Shown in pieces: positions 20,471 to 30,323 of a DNA stretch of 62,876 bases. Source of the DNA: Thalassovita litoralis (GTDB lineage: Bacteria; Pseudomonadota; Alphaproteobacteria; Rhodobacterales; Rhodobacteraceae). The notes beneath the pieces were generated by a model. That model was not told the DNA's origin. It worked only from the letters and a program-made list of their open reading frames with translations, and made no database searches. Location: positions 1-62,876 of the forward strand of contig NZ_FXTO01000020.1 of the NCBI RefSeq assembly GCF_900182725.1. Reading direction: 5' to 3'. Position numbers and translations under genes: made by a program. The stretch's first letter is position 1. Each line of letters starts with the position of its first letter.

Positions 20471-22801
20471 GTGCCTTCATTCTCGAACACGCTTGAACAG
20501 GCAATCCATGCGGCGCTGGCCTTGGCCAATGCCCGCCGACACGAATTCGCAACGCTAGAGCATCTGCTGCTGGCATTGATTGACGAACCCGACGCGCTGC
20601 GCGTGCTAAAGGCGTGTTCGGTCGATACCGAAGAATTGCGCACCACGCTGGTGGAATTCGTCGACGAAGATTTATCCAACCTTGTGACCGACATCGACGG
20701 GTCCGAAGCCGTGCCAACCGCCGCATTCCAGCGGGTGATTCAGCGCGCCGCGATCCATGTGCAATCATCCGGCCGGACCGAAGTAACCGGGGCGAATGTG
20801 TTGGTTGCCATCTTTGCCGAACGCGAATCCAACGCGGCCTATTTCCTGCAAGAACAGGACATGACCCGCTATGACGCGGTGAATTTCATCGCGCATGGGG
20901 TGGCAAAGAACCCCGCCTTTGGGGAACAGCGCCCGATCATGGGTGCCGACGAAGAAGAACCCCATCGGGAAACATCCGCCGCGCAGGACACAGTTGAACA
21001 AAAGGAATCCGCGCTTGGCAAATATTGCGTGGACCTGAACGCCAAGGCGATGAAGGGCGATGTAGACCCGCTGATCGGGCGCGATTCCGAAGTGGAACGC
21101 TGCATTCAGGTGCTATGCCGCCGCCGCAAGAACAACCCGCTGTTGGTGGGTGATCCCGGCGTGGGCAAAACCGCCATCGCCGAAGGGCTGGCCCGCAAGA
21201 TCATACAGGGTGAAACCCCCGAAGTGCTGTCAAAAACCACGATCTATTCGCTGGACATGGGCGCATTGCTGGCTGGCACCCGCTATCGTGGTGATTTCGA
21301 GGAACGACTGAAAGCAGTCGTGACGGAACTGGAAGACCACCCTGACGCCGTGCTGTTCATCGACGAAATCCATACGGTAATCGGCGCCGGGGCGACCTCG
21401 GGCGGGGCGATGGATGCGTCCAACCTGCTGAAACCTGCGTTGCAGGGCGGCAAACTGCGCTGCATGGGATCGACCACATATAAGGAATTCCGCCAGCATT
21501 TTGAAAAGGACCGCGCCCTGTCCCGCCGGTTCCAGAAAATCGACGTGTCCGAACCCACAGTCGAAGATTCGATCAAAATCCTGAAAGGACTGAAACCTTA
21601 TTTCGAGGAACACCACAGTGTGCGCTACACCGCTGATGCGATCAAGACCGCGGTCGAACTGTCTGCGCGTTATATCAATGACCGCAAACTACCGGACAAA
21701 GCGATTGATGTGATCGACGAAGCCGGGGCCGCGCAACATCTGGTGGCGGAATCCAAGCGGCGCAAAACCATCGGCCCGAAAGAAATCGAAGAGGTCGTCG
21801 CCAAAATCGCCCGCATCCCCCCGAAAAACGTTTCCAAGGACGATGCAGAGGTTTTGAAAGATCTGGAGGCCAGCCTGAAACGCGTGGTCTTTGGCCAGAA
21901 CGCCGCGATCGAAGCGCTGTCCGGCGCGATCAAACTGGCCCGCGCGGGCCTGCGCGAACCGGAAAAACCCATCGGGAACTACCTGTTCGCCGGTCCCACC
22001 GGCGTGGGCAAGACCGAGGTGGCAAAACAACTGGCGGATACGCTGGGTGTGGAACTGCTGCGGTTCGATATGTCCGAATACATGGAAAAACACGCCGTCA
22101 GCCGCTTGATCGGCGCGCCTCCCGGCTATGTCGGGTTCGATCAGGGCGGCATGTTGACGGACGGCGTGGATCAGCACCCCCATTGTGTGCTGCTGCTGGA
22201 CGAAATGGAAAAGGCCCACCCCGACGTCTACAACATCCTGTTGCAGGTGATGGATCACGGGAAGCTGACCGATCACAACGGGCGCACGGTGGATTTCCGC
22301 AATGTGATCCTGATCATGACCTCGAACGCGGGGGCAGCCGAACAGGCCAAGGCGGCCATCGGGTTTGGCCGCGACCGGCGCGAGGGCGAGGATACCGCCG
22401 CCATCGAACGCACCTTTACCCCCGAATTCCGCAACCGTCTGGATGCTGTGATCAGCTTCCAACCCTTGCCGAAAGAGGTGATCCTGCAGGTGGTCGAAAA
22501 GTTCGTGCTGCAACTGGAAGCACAACTGATGGATCGGAATGTTCATATCGAACTGACCCGCCCCGCCGCCGAATGGCTGGCCGACAAAGGGTATGACAGC
22601 AAAATGGGCGCACGCCCGCTGGGCCGTGTCATTCAGGAACACATCAAAAAACCGCTGGCCGAAGAGTTACTGTTCGGCAAGCTGGCCAAGGGTGGTGTCG
22701 TCCGCGTTGCCGTGCAGAATGATAAGATCGACCTGCAAATCGAAGGTCCGAGCCAGAAACGCCTGTCTGGTGACAAACCGCCGCTGCTGACCGCAGAATG
22801 A
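20471..22801 (+). CDS. clpA: ATP-dependent Clp protease ATP-binding subunit ClpA
   Basis: This AAA+ unfoldase feeds proteins to ClpP. At 776 residues it has the N-domain (1-150), D1 with Walker A GDPGVGKT (227-234) and D2 with Walker A GPTGVGKT (508-515). The ClpP-binding loop region follows D2, and the C-terminal small domain contains [20 protein letters not shown]. The start is GTG 20471 with GGAG at 20461-20464. Its adaptor gene clpS is not adjacent but lies about 29 kb away at 51.5 kb. The stop overlaps the start of the M23 peptidase gene (ATGA). Confidence 0.97.
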   Translation: MPSFSNTLEQAIHAALALANARRHEFATLEHLLLALIDEPDALRVLKACSVDTEELRTTLVEFVDEDLSNLVTDIDGSEAVPTAAFQRVIQRAAIHVQSSGRTEVTGANVLVAIFAERESNAAYFLQEQDMTRYDAVNFIAHGVAKNPAFGEQRPIMGADEEEPHRETSAAQDTVEQKESALGKYCVDLNAKAMKGDVDPLIGRDSEVERCIQVLCRRRKNNPLLVGDPGVGKTAIAEGLARKIIQGETPEVLSKTTIYSLDMGALLAGTRYRGDFEERLKAVVTELEDHPDAVLFIDEIHTVIGAGATSGGAMDASNLLKPALQGGKLRCMGSTTYKEFRQHFEKDRALSRRFQKIDVSEPTVEDSIKILKGLKPYFEEHHSVRYTADAIKTAVELSARYINDRKLPDKAIDVIDEAGAAQHLVAESKRRKTIGPKEIEEVVAKIARIPPKNVSKDDAEVLKDLEASLKRVVFGQNAAIEALSGAIKLARAGLREPEKPIGNYLFAGPTGVGKTEVAKQLADTLGVELLRFDMSEYMEKHAVSRLIGAPPGYVGFDQGGMLTDGVDQHPHCVLLLDEMEKAHPDVYNILLQVMDHGKLTDHNGRTVDFRNVILIMTSNAGAAEQAKAAIGFGRDRREGEDTAAIERTFTPEFRNRLDAVISFQPLPKEVILQVVEKFVLQLEAQLMDRNVHIELTRPAAEWLADKGYDSKMGARPLGRVIQEHIKKPLAEELLFGKLAKGGVVRVAVQNDKIDLQIEGPSQKRLSGDKPPLLTAE

Positions 22802-23769
22802 TGCGTCTGGCGGCTGCAACCATGCTTTGCTCCCTCGCCGTGCCTGCCACGGCGGGGGAACTTTCTTTGCGGTTGCCGATTGATTGCATGCTTGGGGAAA
22901 CCTGTTTCATCCAGCAATATGTGGATCAGGACACCGGCACCGGCGCGCGGGATTTTACCTGTGCCGGGCTAAGCTATGACAAACACAAAGGCACAGATTT
23001 CGCCCTGCCATCATTTCGCGCGATGCAACAGGGGGTGGATGTTCTGGCCTCGGCCCCCGGTACGGTGCGGGGTATGCGTGACGAGATGCCCGATACCGGC
23101 TATTCCAAGGACACCGCCGCCGCGATCGAAGGTAAGGATTGCGGCAATGGCGTGGTCATTGACCACGGGGATGGCTGGCAGACCCAATATTGCCACATGA
23201 AACGCGGATCAATCCGGGTGCGCAGCGGCCAGAAAGTCGCCGCAGGGGTGGTTCTGGGACAGGTCGGCTATTCCGGGCGCACGCAGTTTCCGCATGTTCA
23301 CCTGTCCGTCCGTCACGATGGACAGGTCGTGGACCCGTTCGACCCGGATGGGAAAATCACCTGCGGCAGCCCTGATACCGATACCTTATGGCAAACCCCC
23401 ATCGCCTATGCCCCCGGCGGGATCATCAGCGCCGGGTTCAGCGGGACGCCCCCCACCTATGCCGATATTCGGGCAGGCGACGCAGGCCGTACCACCCTGT
23501 CCGCCGACAGCCCCGTTTTGATGTTCTGGGCCTATATGTTCGGATCGCAAGCGGGCGACAGCCTGCGGCTGGAGGTAACTGGCGCGGGCGGCATGAACCT
23601 GACCCAAACGATTGCATTGGAAAAACCGCAGGCGCAGTTTTTCCGCAGTTTCGGCAAACGCCGCCCCGATACGGGGTTCGCCCCCGGCACCTATCAGGGG
23701 CGCGTGACCTTAATCCGGAACGGGCAGCAAATTGATACGCAAAGCGTACCGCTGACCATCACGCCCTGA
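22798..23769 (+). CDS. secreted M23-family peptidoglycan metallopeptidase
   Basis: A 323-residue protein with a signal peptide (residues 1-20, cleavage near ATAG) and a LytM/M23 domain. HKGTDFALPSF holds the first zinc ligands (His and Asp) and HVHLSVRH the last His; GNGVVIDHGDGWQTQYCHM is the family core. Six or more cysteines suggest periplasmic disulfides. Family members cut peptide cross-links in peptidoglycan. A C-terminal beta domain of about 110 residues follows. The start ATG overlaps the clpA stop, with a second ATG three bases later; this tight coupling to a cytosolic protease gene is unusual in function but common in layout. Confidence 0.9.
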   Translation: MMRLAAATMLCSLAVPATAGELSLRLPIDCMLGETCFIQQYVDQDTGTGARDFTCAGLSYDKHKGTDFALPSFRAMQQGVDVLASAPGTVRGMRDEMPDTGYSKDTAAAIEGKDCGNGVVIDHGDGWQTQYCHMKRGSIRVRSGQKVAAGVVLGQVGYSGRTQFPHVHLSVRHDGQVVDPFDPDGKITCGSPDTDTLWQTPIAYAPGGIISAGFSGTPPTYADIRAGDAGRTTLSADSPVLMFWAYMFGSQAGDSLRLEVTGAGGMNLTQTIALEKPQAQFFRSFGKRRPDTGFAPGTYQGRVTLIRNGQQIDTQSVPLTITP

Positions 23770-23772
23770 TCC

Positions 23773-25764
23773 TTAGCGTTCTGTCAGCTTCAGTTCGATC
23801 CGGCGATTTTGGGCGCGGGCTTCGGGCGTGTTGGCGGGGTTCAGGGGTTGATATTCCCCAAACCCATTGGCGCTCAACCGTTGTGGCTGCATTCCCAAGA
23901 ACTCCACCATATAGCGCACGACGGACAAGGCGCGCGCCTGACTAAGCTCCCAGTTGTCGGCATATTCTGCCCCATAGGACAACGGCACATTATCGGTATG
24001 CCCATCCACCTGAATCACCCAGTCGATTTCAGGCGGAATATCCTTGGCGATCCCACCCAAAATATGCGCGACCTTGGCAATTTCCCCCTGCCCCGCAGTC
24101 GACAATTCCGCACTGGCGGATTCAAACAGTACCTCGGACGAGAACACGAAACGGTCCCCGACGATTTTCACGCCATCCTGCCCGCGCAGTACATCCCGCA
24201 TCCGGCCAAAGAAATCGCTTTTGTATTTCTCAAGGTCTTGTTTTTCAGCCTCCAGCGCCTTTTTCTCGGCTTCCAGCCGGATACGCTCGGCCTCTTCCAA
24301 CTCACGGCGTTTGCGTTCCTCGACAGCGGCCCGCGCCAAGGCGGCGTTCAGATCGGACCCCAGCGTTTCCAACTGCACCCGCGCGACGACATCACGTTCT
24401 TTGTAATCGTCCAACAACGCCTGAAGACTGCCCAGTTGCGTCCGCAAGGCGGCGATCTGTTGGTTCAACAAGGCCTGTTGCCGCTGCGCTTCGGTTGAAA
24501 CGGCTTTTTCACTGCTCAGCGCCTTGTTGGCGGCGGCCAAAAGGGCGGCTTGCCGCTCGGCCTCAGTCATCTGCTGATCTGCGGTCTGTTCGGCAGCCAG
24601 CTTCGCCGCCAACGCCTGCGCCAAGGCCTGTTCAGCATCCTTGATCTGACCTTCCAGCTTCATCTTTGCAGCCAATGCCTCGGCCAGACGGGTTTCCAGA
24701 TCGGTCTTTTGTTGCGCGGCACTGCCTTCGGACGCAGCCAATTTCGCCTCGGCCTCGCTTAGTTTGATCTGCAAATCTTCGATCCGCGCCGCGCCCGCCT
24801 TGGTGTCTGCCAAAGCAGCAGCCAGTTGCGCCTGTAGGTCAGACAAACGGCTGGCCGCATCCGATTGCCCGGCCTGCACCGTAGCCAATTGCGTTTCGGT
24901 TTCTTGCTTGGCCAGCAATGCCGCCGCCAGCTTGGCGGTCAAATCCTGCCCTGCGGCTTCTGCTGCTGCCAGCAAGGTCAGGGTTTCTTCGGCTTTTTTG
25001 CGCTGTGCTTCCAGGGCCAAGGTCATCGCGGTCAGTTCGGTATCCGCGTTTTTCAGCTTCTCACGCAGGGCTTCTGCGGCGGCGGCCTCTGTCAGCTTGT
25101 TTATTTCTTCCTGCGACAGCCGGGTTTCCAGATCGGAAATCCGGGCTTCCAAGGCTGCGTTTTGCGTGTCGGCGTTATCATTTTGCGCACGCAAGTCGGC
25201 AATCAGCGCCTCTAATGCCTCGCGTTTGGCCGCAGCCAGACGGGCCGCTTCGGCACCTGCATCAATTTCACTTCGCGCCTGCGCCAAAGCCAGTTGAAGC
25301 GCCTCGCGGGCGTCGATCAGCTTTTGCTTTTCGCCCTCCAGCGCGGCGACGGTTCCCAATGCAGTGTCCCGTTCAGCCAGAAGCGCGGCCACTTGTGCCT
25401 CGAAATCACCAATCTGCCGGGCCTGCGCGTCGCGTTGCTGGGACAAGGATGCAATCAGCGCCGCCTGCTGACGGGCCTGCTCCTGTTCAGCAGCCAAGGT
25501 CGCGGTTAGTTCACTGTTACGGTCGCTCAGATCCGCCGTTTTACGCCGCTCCAGCCCCAGCGCATCGGCCAACGCCGCGACCTCTTGGGACAGGGCGTTC
25601 AGTTTGCTTTCCTGCCCGGTGATGGTTTCACGCAAAACCGATTGCACCACCATGAAAATGGTCAGCACGAACATCAGCACCAGCAAAAGCCCAGTCATCG
25701 CATCCACGAAACCCGGCCAGATCGAGGCCTGAAACCTTTGTCCGGTGCGCCGCGACAGGGCCAT
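23773..25764 (-). CDS. MotB/OmpA-like protein with long coiled coil
   Basis: The 663-residue protein begins with a basic N-terminus and one membrane helix (about 15-41, IWPGFVDAMTGLLLVLMFVL), with an Asp at 21 placed as in MotB/TolR proton-channel helices. From about 45 to 530 it is an Ala/Glu/Leu/Gln-rich coiled coil with near-continuous heptads. From about 545 to 663 it is an OmpA-like peptidoglycan-binding domain (QVDGHTDNVPL, NWELSQARALSVVRYM, ANGFGEYQPL, NRRIELKLTER). It is one base downstream of the MotA/ExbB-like gene. The pair should form an ion-driven inner-membrane complex reaching the cell wall. Function in this family is not known to me. Confidence 0.88.
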   Translation of the reverse strand: MALSRRTGQRFQASIWPGFVDAMTGLLLVLMFVLTIFMVVQSVLRETITGQESKLNALSQEVAALADALGLERRKTADLSDRNSELTATLAAEQEQARQQAALIASLSQQRDAQARQIGDFEAQVAALLAERDTALGTVAALEGEKQKLIDAREALQLALAQARSEIDAGAEAARLAAAKREALEALIADLRAQNDNADTQNAALEARISDLETRLSQEEINKLTEAAAAEALREKLKNADTELTAMTLALEAQRKKAEETLTLLAAAEAAGQDLTAKLAAALLAKQETETQLATVQAGQSDAASRLSDLQAQLAAALADTKAGAARIEDLQIKLSEAEAKLAASEGSAAQQKTDLETRLAEALAAKMKLEGQIKDAEQALAQALAAKLAAEQTADQQMTEAERQAALLAAANKALSSEKAVSTEAQRQQALLNQQIAALRTQLGSLQALLDDYKERDVVARVQLETLGSDLNAALARAAVEERKRRELEEAERIRLEAEKKALEAEKQDLEKYKSDFFGRMRDVLRGQDGVKIVGDRFVFSSEVLFESASAELSTAGQGEIAKVAHILGGIAKDIPPEIDWVIQVDGHTDNVPLSYGAEYADNWELSQARALSVVRYMVEFLGMQPQRLSANGFGEYQPLNPANTPEARAQNRRIELKLTER

Positions 25765-25765
25765 G

Positions 25766-26938
25766 TCAGCTCTCCTCGGACCCGTTGCTAACCCGGCGCC
25801 GCCCCACAACCTGCGTCAGGGCAGCAATGTCGGTGCGCAGTTCGGCCATAGTTTCCTGACGGCCTGCGCTGATTTCTTCCAGAATGCGCAGCAATTGCAC
25901 ATCAATCGACCGCAGGCGCATCCGGCTTTCGGCGTCGATACCTTCGCCTTCGCGTTCTGACAGGGCTTCGATCAGGCGCTCCTGCCCTTCGGCCATGCGG
26001 ATCAGCGCGTCATTCGCCTGCGCGGTCCCGGCCATTCGGTCTGTCAGTCGTTCGATAGACACCGCCAGCGAGGACAGCTTATCATCGACTATCGCCCGGC
26101 TGACATCGGATTGGGTGAACATTTCCTGCATGGATTCGATTTGACGGGTCATGTGATCCAGCACCACCGCCACCGGCGATCCATCCCCGGCCCCATCCCC
26201 GTCCGAGGCAAACCCAACGCGGGTGATCGTGGACAGCCATTCTTCCAGTTCACGATAGAAACGGTTCTGCCCGTGGCCTGCGAACAGTTCCAGCAGCCCC
26301 ACCACCAACGATCCCGCCAACCCCAACAGCGACGACCCGAACGCAACGCCCATCCCTGAAAGCTGGGAATCAAGACCGCTCATCAAGCGGCCAAAGACAT
26401 CGACCCCGGCTTCGCCCTCTTGCGGGGCAAGGCTGCGGATCGTTTCGACCAGCGCGGGAACAGTTGTGGCCAGCCCATAAAATGTTCCCAAAAGACCAAG
26501 GAAAATCAGCAAGTTGACAATGTATCGGGTGATTTCCCGCGCCTCATCAATCCGGGTGGCAACCGAATCCAGAATGGACCGCGTCGAAGACGCGCTGATC
26601 TGCATCCGCGCCCCGCGCGTCCGCAACAAGGCCGCCAGCGGGGCCAACAGGCGCGGCGCCCGGATACCTGTCAAATCCGCCTCGCCCCCGGCGAAGGCTT
26701 CGATCCAGCGCACGGAATTGAACAATTGTGCCACCTGCCAGAAACAGGCCAGCACCCCCACCCCGAAAACGAACATGATAAATCCGTTAAGGTAAGGGTT
26801 CGCCTCGAACACGGGCAGAATGCGCGGCAACGCAAGAAAGACGACGAAAGAGGTCAGCCCCAGCACCATGAGCATCAGCATGATCTGACGCACAGGTTGC
26901 GAAAATTGCGGCTCTGCCTCGCGGTCTGGCTGCTCCAT
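25766..26938 (-). CDS. MotA/TolQ/ExbB-like proton channel protein
   Basis: A 390-residue membrane protein with four predicted helices: about 19-40, 50-73, 138-165 and 195-222. The last two, with FLGLLGTFYGLATTVPAL and GMGVAFGSSLLGLAGSLVVG, match the MotA/TolQ/ExbB core. The C-terminal 160 residues are charged and helical and probably cytoplasmic. It pairs with the downstream OmpA-type protein, just as MotA with MotB or TolQ with TolR. No flagellar, tol or tonB gene is near, so this is a stand-alone force-generating module. Confidence 0.88.
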   Translation of the reverse strand: MEQPDREAEPQFSQPVRQIMLMLMVLGLTSFVVFLALPRILPVFEANPYLNGFIMFVFGVGVLACFWQVAQLFNSVRWIEAFAGGEADLTGIRAPRLLAPLAALLRTRGARMQISASSTRSILDSVATRIDEAREITRYIVNLLIFLGLLGTFYGLATTVPALVETIRSLAPQEGEAGVDVFGRLMSGLDSQLSGMGVAFGSSLLGLAGSLVVGLLELFAGHGQNRFYRELEEWLSTITRVGFASDGDGAGDGSPVAVVLDHMTRQIESMQEMFTQSDVSRAIVDDKLSSLAVSIERLTDRMAGTAQANDALIRMAEGQERLIEALSEREGEGIDAESRMRLRSIDVQLLRILEEISAGRQETMAELRTDIAALTQVVGRRRVSNGSEES

Positions 26939-27006
26939 CCCGGAGTGCTCCTGACACTGTTTTAATTATTCGCAACTTACGGGGTATGGGCTTTTAAGCC
27001 AAGGAT

Positions 27007-27537
27007 TTATGCAAGAATCTCACGCACTCGTTCCGTCAACCAGTCCAGTTCGTGATCTCGAATGCCCAACTCGCCCAGATGTGCGGCGGTATTGTACAGA
27101 TATTCGGTATTTGGCCCCCGCCCGCCAACTGCATGGGCGATGATTTGGGCCTGTTCTTCCAGCGGCAGACCGCCGCAATACTGCACATGATGCGGGTCCA
27201 CGATATAGGTCAGCGCCGACACCTGCCGCCCATCACGCAACTGCACCTGTTGCACCGTTTCCAGATAGGCCGAGGACACCAGTTCCCGTTCTCGCAAATA
27301 GGCTAGAACCGTATCCTGTTCGTGATCGTGGACCGCTAGCGCCACACCGTTGCAGGCCGCCGCGTCGGCAGCATCCAATGCCAGCACCAGACCGGGGTTT
27401 TCCTCTGTTCCGCGATGGTGGATAGACCGCATACAAAAGCTGCGGTGAAAGCCCGGCAACCGCGCCAGTTGGCTTTCGGCCACATCAAACCCCGGATTCC
27501 ATAATAAAGAGCCGTAGCCGAAAACCCACATCGTCAT
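27007..27537 (-). CDS. ChaC-type gamma-glutamylcyclotransferase
   Basis: A 176-residue protein with the cyclotransferase fold: the N-terminal substrate loop is VFGYGSLLWNPGF, and the catalytic Glu is in RGTEENPGLVLAL. C-terminal PNTEYLYNTAAHLGELGI is typical of ChaC. The ChaC branch cleaves glutathione into 5-oxoproline and Cys-Gly. The start is ATG 27537 (MTMWVFGYG); a second in-frame ATG lies six bases on. The longer upstream frame would overlap the divergent DUF2125 gene. Confidence 0.92.
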   Translation of the reverse strand: MTMWVFGYGSLLWNPGFDVAESQLARLPGFHRSFCMRSIHHRGTEENPGLVLALDAADAAACNGVALAVHDHEQDTVLAYLRERELVSSAYLETVQQVQLRDGRQVSALTYIVDPHHVQYCGGLPLEEQAQIIAHAVGGRGPNTEYLYNTAAHLGELGIRDHELDWLTERVREILA

Positions 27538-27604
27538 GTTACTGGTCCTTTTCCATGCGCCCCTGTAAACACCAGACCAAGCAAACAGAAAAGGGGTGGC
27601 CCGG

Positions 27605-28606
27605 ATGAAACGCCTGTTGATAGCAATCATCGTCATGGCAGCGGCGTGGTCGGGCTATTGGTTTTACGCCACCTACAACGTGAAGCGCGAATTTGCGGAA
27701 TGGTTTCAGGACCGCCGCGACCGGGGATGGGTGGCCGAATATTCGGATCTGTCCGTTGCGGGATTTCCCAATCGGGTCGATACCACCTTCAGCGATTTGT
27801 CACTGGCCGATCCTGAAACGGGCTGGGCATGGGATGCGCCGTTTTTCCAGATCATGACGCTCAGCTACAAGCCCAATCACATTATCGCCGTTTGGCCGAA
27901 CGAACAGCGACTGGCAACACCGCAAGAAAAGCTGACAATCACCAGCACGCAATTGCAGGCCAGCGTGGTGCTGCAAGCGGGCGAGGCGCTGCCGCTGGAT
28001 CGCGCCAATCTGGTGGCCGACACGCTGACGCTGGCCACGCAAGACGGACAAGCCACCACGATGACGGCGCTGCGGGCTGCAATCCAATCCCAGCCCGATG
28101 ACCCAAACAGCTATCGGTTCGCGCTTGAAACCGACGGCTTCGCCCCACCTATGCAATTTCGCGGGCTGATCGGTGCAGCAGACCACCTGCCCCGGACATT
28201 TGACGCGCTGCGTGCGCAAGTCACCGTCAGCTTTGATGAACGGTGGGACCGCGCGGCGGTTGAACGCCGCCGCCCACAACCGACACGCATTGACCTGCAA
28301 CTGGCCGAGGCCAAATGGGGCGATCTGGAACTGATGCTGGCCGGGGCGGCGGATGTGGACGATCTGGGGCGCTTAAACGGATCGCTGACGATCAAGGCCC
28401 GGAACTGGCGCGACATCGTAGATATGGCCGTAGCCTCGGGGCAGGTGTCGCGCAAAATGGGCGAACGTCTGACCGATGCGTTTAAATTGTTGTCGCAAAT
28501 GGCAGGCAATCCCAACACGCTGGACATCCCGTTGGATTTCCGCAAAGGCACGATTTATCTGGGGCCGGTGCCGGTGGGCAAACTGCCCCGGCTGGTCCTG
28601 CGCTAA
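27605..28606 (+). CDS. DUF2125 family membrane-anchored protein
   Basis: A 333-residue protein with an N-terminal hydrophobic anchor or signal (residues 2-20), followed by a soluble domain with YSDLSVAGFPNRVDTTFSDL, LSYKPNHIIAVWP and a C-terminal PLDFRKGTIYLGPVPVGKLP. These segments define DUF2125, frequent in Rhodobacterales; the likely location is the periplasmic face of the inner membrane and the function is unknown. I use ATG 27605 (MKRLLIAIIVM); a GTG nine bases upstream is possible. Divergent from the ChaC-type gene. Confidence 0.85.
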   Translation: MKRLLIAIIVMAAAWSGYWFYATYNVKREFAEWFQDRRDRGWVAEYSDLSVAGFPNRVDTTFSDLSLADPETGWAWDAPFFQIMTLSYKPNHIIAVWPNEQRLATPQEKLTITSTQLQASVVLQAGEALPLDRANLVADTLTLATQDGQATTMTALRAAIQSQPDDPNSYRFALETDGFAPPMQFRGLIGAADHLPRTFDALRAQVTVSFDERWDRAAVERRRPQPTRIDLQLAEAKWGDLELMLAGAADVDDLGRLNGSLTIKARNWRDIVDMAVASGQVSRKMGERLTDAFKLLSQMAGNPNTLDIPLDFRKGTIYLGPVPVGKLPRLVLR

Positions 28607-28617
28607 CGAAACGAACC

Positions 28618-29409
28618 TTATCTGCAATAGGTGCCGTTGCGATACCGCGCCGTATCAAAATGAAAATGGTCCTTGTGGTAGCGGTCAGATTTCGGACCCA
28701 ACACCGTGCCAAACGGACCGCAGGCGGTTTCGTGCATTTCTTTCAGGATGCGGCCCTTGCGTCCGTTGTCCCAATCCTTCAGCACAGTCATTTCGCTACC
28801 GTCTTTCAGGATAAAAGCACCAATATCCACGGCGCGCCCTTTGCCATGTTCGGAAATCCGGGCGCCTTTCTTGCTGTTGCGGGTCCGGCAGGAATAGCTG
28901 GCAAACAGGCGCATTTCCTGCACCCCGCCGCCACGTCGCCCAATGGCAGGCTTCATGCCCCGGTCCACCCAGGTTTTCAGCGCCTTCGCGGTTGGGCAGT
29001 CGATCAATGCACCCCGGCTTAGCCGAACCCCGGAAACCGAGGTCACGCGAACGGCCCGCGCGATACCGCAGCCCTTAATCTTGCCGGGTACGTCCCCAAC
29101 AACCGCCCCCATGATTGCAGGATCCCCACAAACCGAGCCGGGCTTTGGGTTGGCTAAACTCTGTGTCGCACGGGGTTTCACCCGATCGGCCCGCGCCTGC
29201 GGTCGCAGGGAGCGGCGCACTATCACCGTATTTGTCTTAGGCACCTCGGGGCGCACCCCAACCGTATCCGGGGACACCGGGCGAATAACCGATGGCGCGA
29301 CCTGCCCCCGAGCAACCGGGCGTAAAGAACTGCCGGGCGCATTTGCAAACCCGGCCGAAGCGTCGATCACGGCCCAAAAGGCACATAGGATCAACGCCCC
29401 CCGTTTCAT
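28618..29409 (-). CDS. extensin-like C-terminal domain protein
   Basis: A 263-residue exported protein: residues 1-23 form a signal peptide, then about 70 basic, low-complexity residues, then the extensin-like C-terminal domain (Pfam Extensin-like_C): CGIARAVRVTSVSGVRLS, CPTAKALKTWVDRGMKPAI, SEHGKGRAVDIGAFIL and YHKDHFHFDTARY. The His, Asp and His set resembles metal-dependent LAS-type peptidases, so cell-wall peptidase activity is plausible. Its start overlaps the tyrC stop by four bases, so it is last in a hisC-tyrC-extensin operon. Confidence 0.9.
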   Translation of the reverse strand: MKRGALILCAFWAVIDASAGFANAPGSSLRPVARGQVAPSVIRPVSPDTVGVRPEVPKTNTVIVRRSLRPQARADRVKPRATQSLANPKPGSVCGDPAIMGAVVGDVPGKIKGCGIARAVRVTSVSGVRLSRGALIDCPTAKALKTWVDRGMKPAIGRRGGGVQEMRLFASYSCRTRNSKKGARISEHGKGRAVDIGAFILKDGSEMTVLKDWDNGRKGRILKEMHETACGPFGTVLGPKSDRYHKDHFHFDTARYRNGTYCR

Positions 29410-30323
29410 TTGGCCGCCTTGCCCCGCCCAAAATCCGGGGCATCGGTGTCCTGCCCCGCATCAATAATGCCACGGCGAATGGCACGGGTCCGGGTGAAGT
29501 AATCGAACAACTGATCCCCATCCCCCGTGCGAATAGCCCGCTGCAAGGCGAACAGTTCCTCGGTGAAGCGGCCCAGAATTTCCAGCGTCGCTTCCTTGTT
29601 GGTCAGGAACACATCCCGCCACATGGTTGGATCACTGGCGGCGATACGGGTGAAATCCCGGAAACCTGCCGCCGAAAACTTGATCACTTCCTGATCCGTC
29701 ACGCGGTTCAGGTCATCCGCGACACCCACCATAGTATAGGCAATCAGGTGCGGGATATGGCTGACCACAGCGCAAACCAGATCGTGATGCTGAACCTCCA
29801 TCCGTTCGCAATTTGCCCCCAAGGCATGCCAGAAATCCTCTAGCCGCCGGGTCGCATCTTCATCTGCACCGTTCGGCACAATCAGACACCAACGATTATC
29901 GAAAAGCGAAGCAAAGCCGGAATCCGGCCCGCTGTGTTCCGTCCCTGCCATCGGGTGCGTGGGAACAAAATGCACACCTTCGGGGATATGCGGGCTAACC
30001 GCCTCGATCACCGATTTTTTGACCGATCCCACATCGCTGAGCGTGCAGCCCGGTTTCAGATAGGGCGCGATTTCTGTGGCTACCGCCCCCATCGCCCCGA
30101 CCGGCACACACAACACCACCAGATCGGCATCTTTCACCGCATCAATGGCGCTGTCGTAAACGTGGTCGCACAGCCCCAAACGCCGGGCGGTATCGCGTGT
30201 GGCCTGCGACCGGGCATAACCCGTCACCTGCCCCTGAAACCCCGCGCGTTTCAGCGCCCAGAACATAGAGGACGCAATCAGGCCCAGCCCGATCAGCGCC
30301 ACACGATTGTAGGGGATGCTCAC
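29406..30323 (-). CDS. tyrC: prephenate/arogenate dehydrogenase (TyrC type)
   Basis: This 305-residue enzyme oxidatively decarboxylates prephenate or arogenate in tyrosine synthesis. The NAD-binding loop is [10 protein letters not shown] at the N-terminus, and the active-site segments are [17 protein letters not shown] and [14 protein letters not shown]. It lacks a chorismate mutase domain. Its start overlaps the hisC stop by four bases. Coupling with hisC is known in alphaproteobacteria because HisC-type aminotransferases can also act on aromatic keto acids. Confidence 0.93.
   Translation of the reverse strand: MSIPYNRVALIGLGLIASSMFWALKRAGFQGQVTGYARSQATRDTARRLGLCDHVYDSAIDAVKDADLVVLCVPVGAMGAVATEIAPYLKPGCTLSDVGSVKKSVIEAVSPHIPEGVHFVPTHPMAGTEHSGPDSGFASLFDNRWCLIVPNGADEDATRRLEDFWHALGANCERMEVQHHDLVCAVVSHIPHLIAYTMVGVADDLNRVTDQEVIKFSAAGFRDFTRIAASDPTMWRDVFLTNKEATLEILGRFTEELFALQRAIRTGDGDQLFDYFTRTRAIRRGIIDAGQDTDAPDFGRGKAAK

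Noticed and set aside
23773-26938. Full Zorya defence system
   Set aside because: Only the channel-type pair is present, flanked by housekeeping genes; no ZorC, ZorD or ZorE-type helicase or nuclease is seen.
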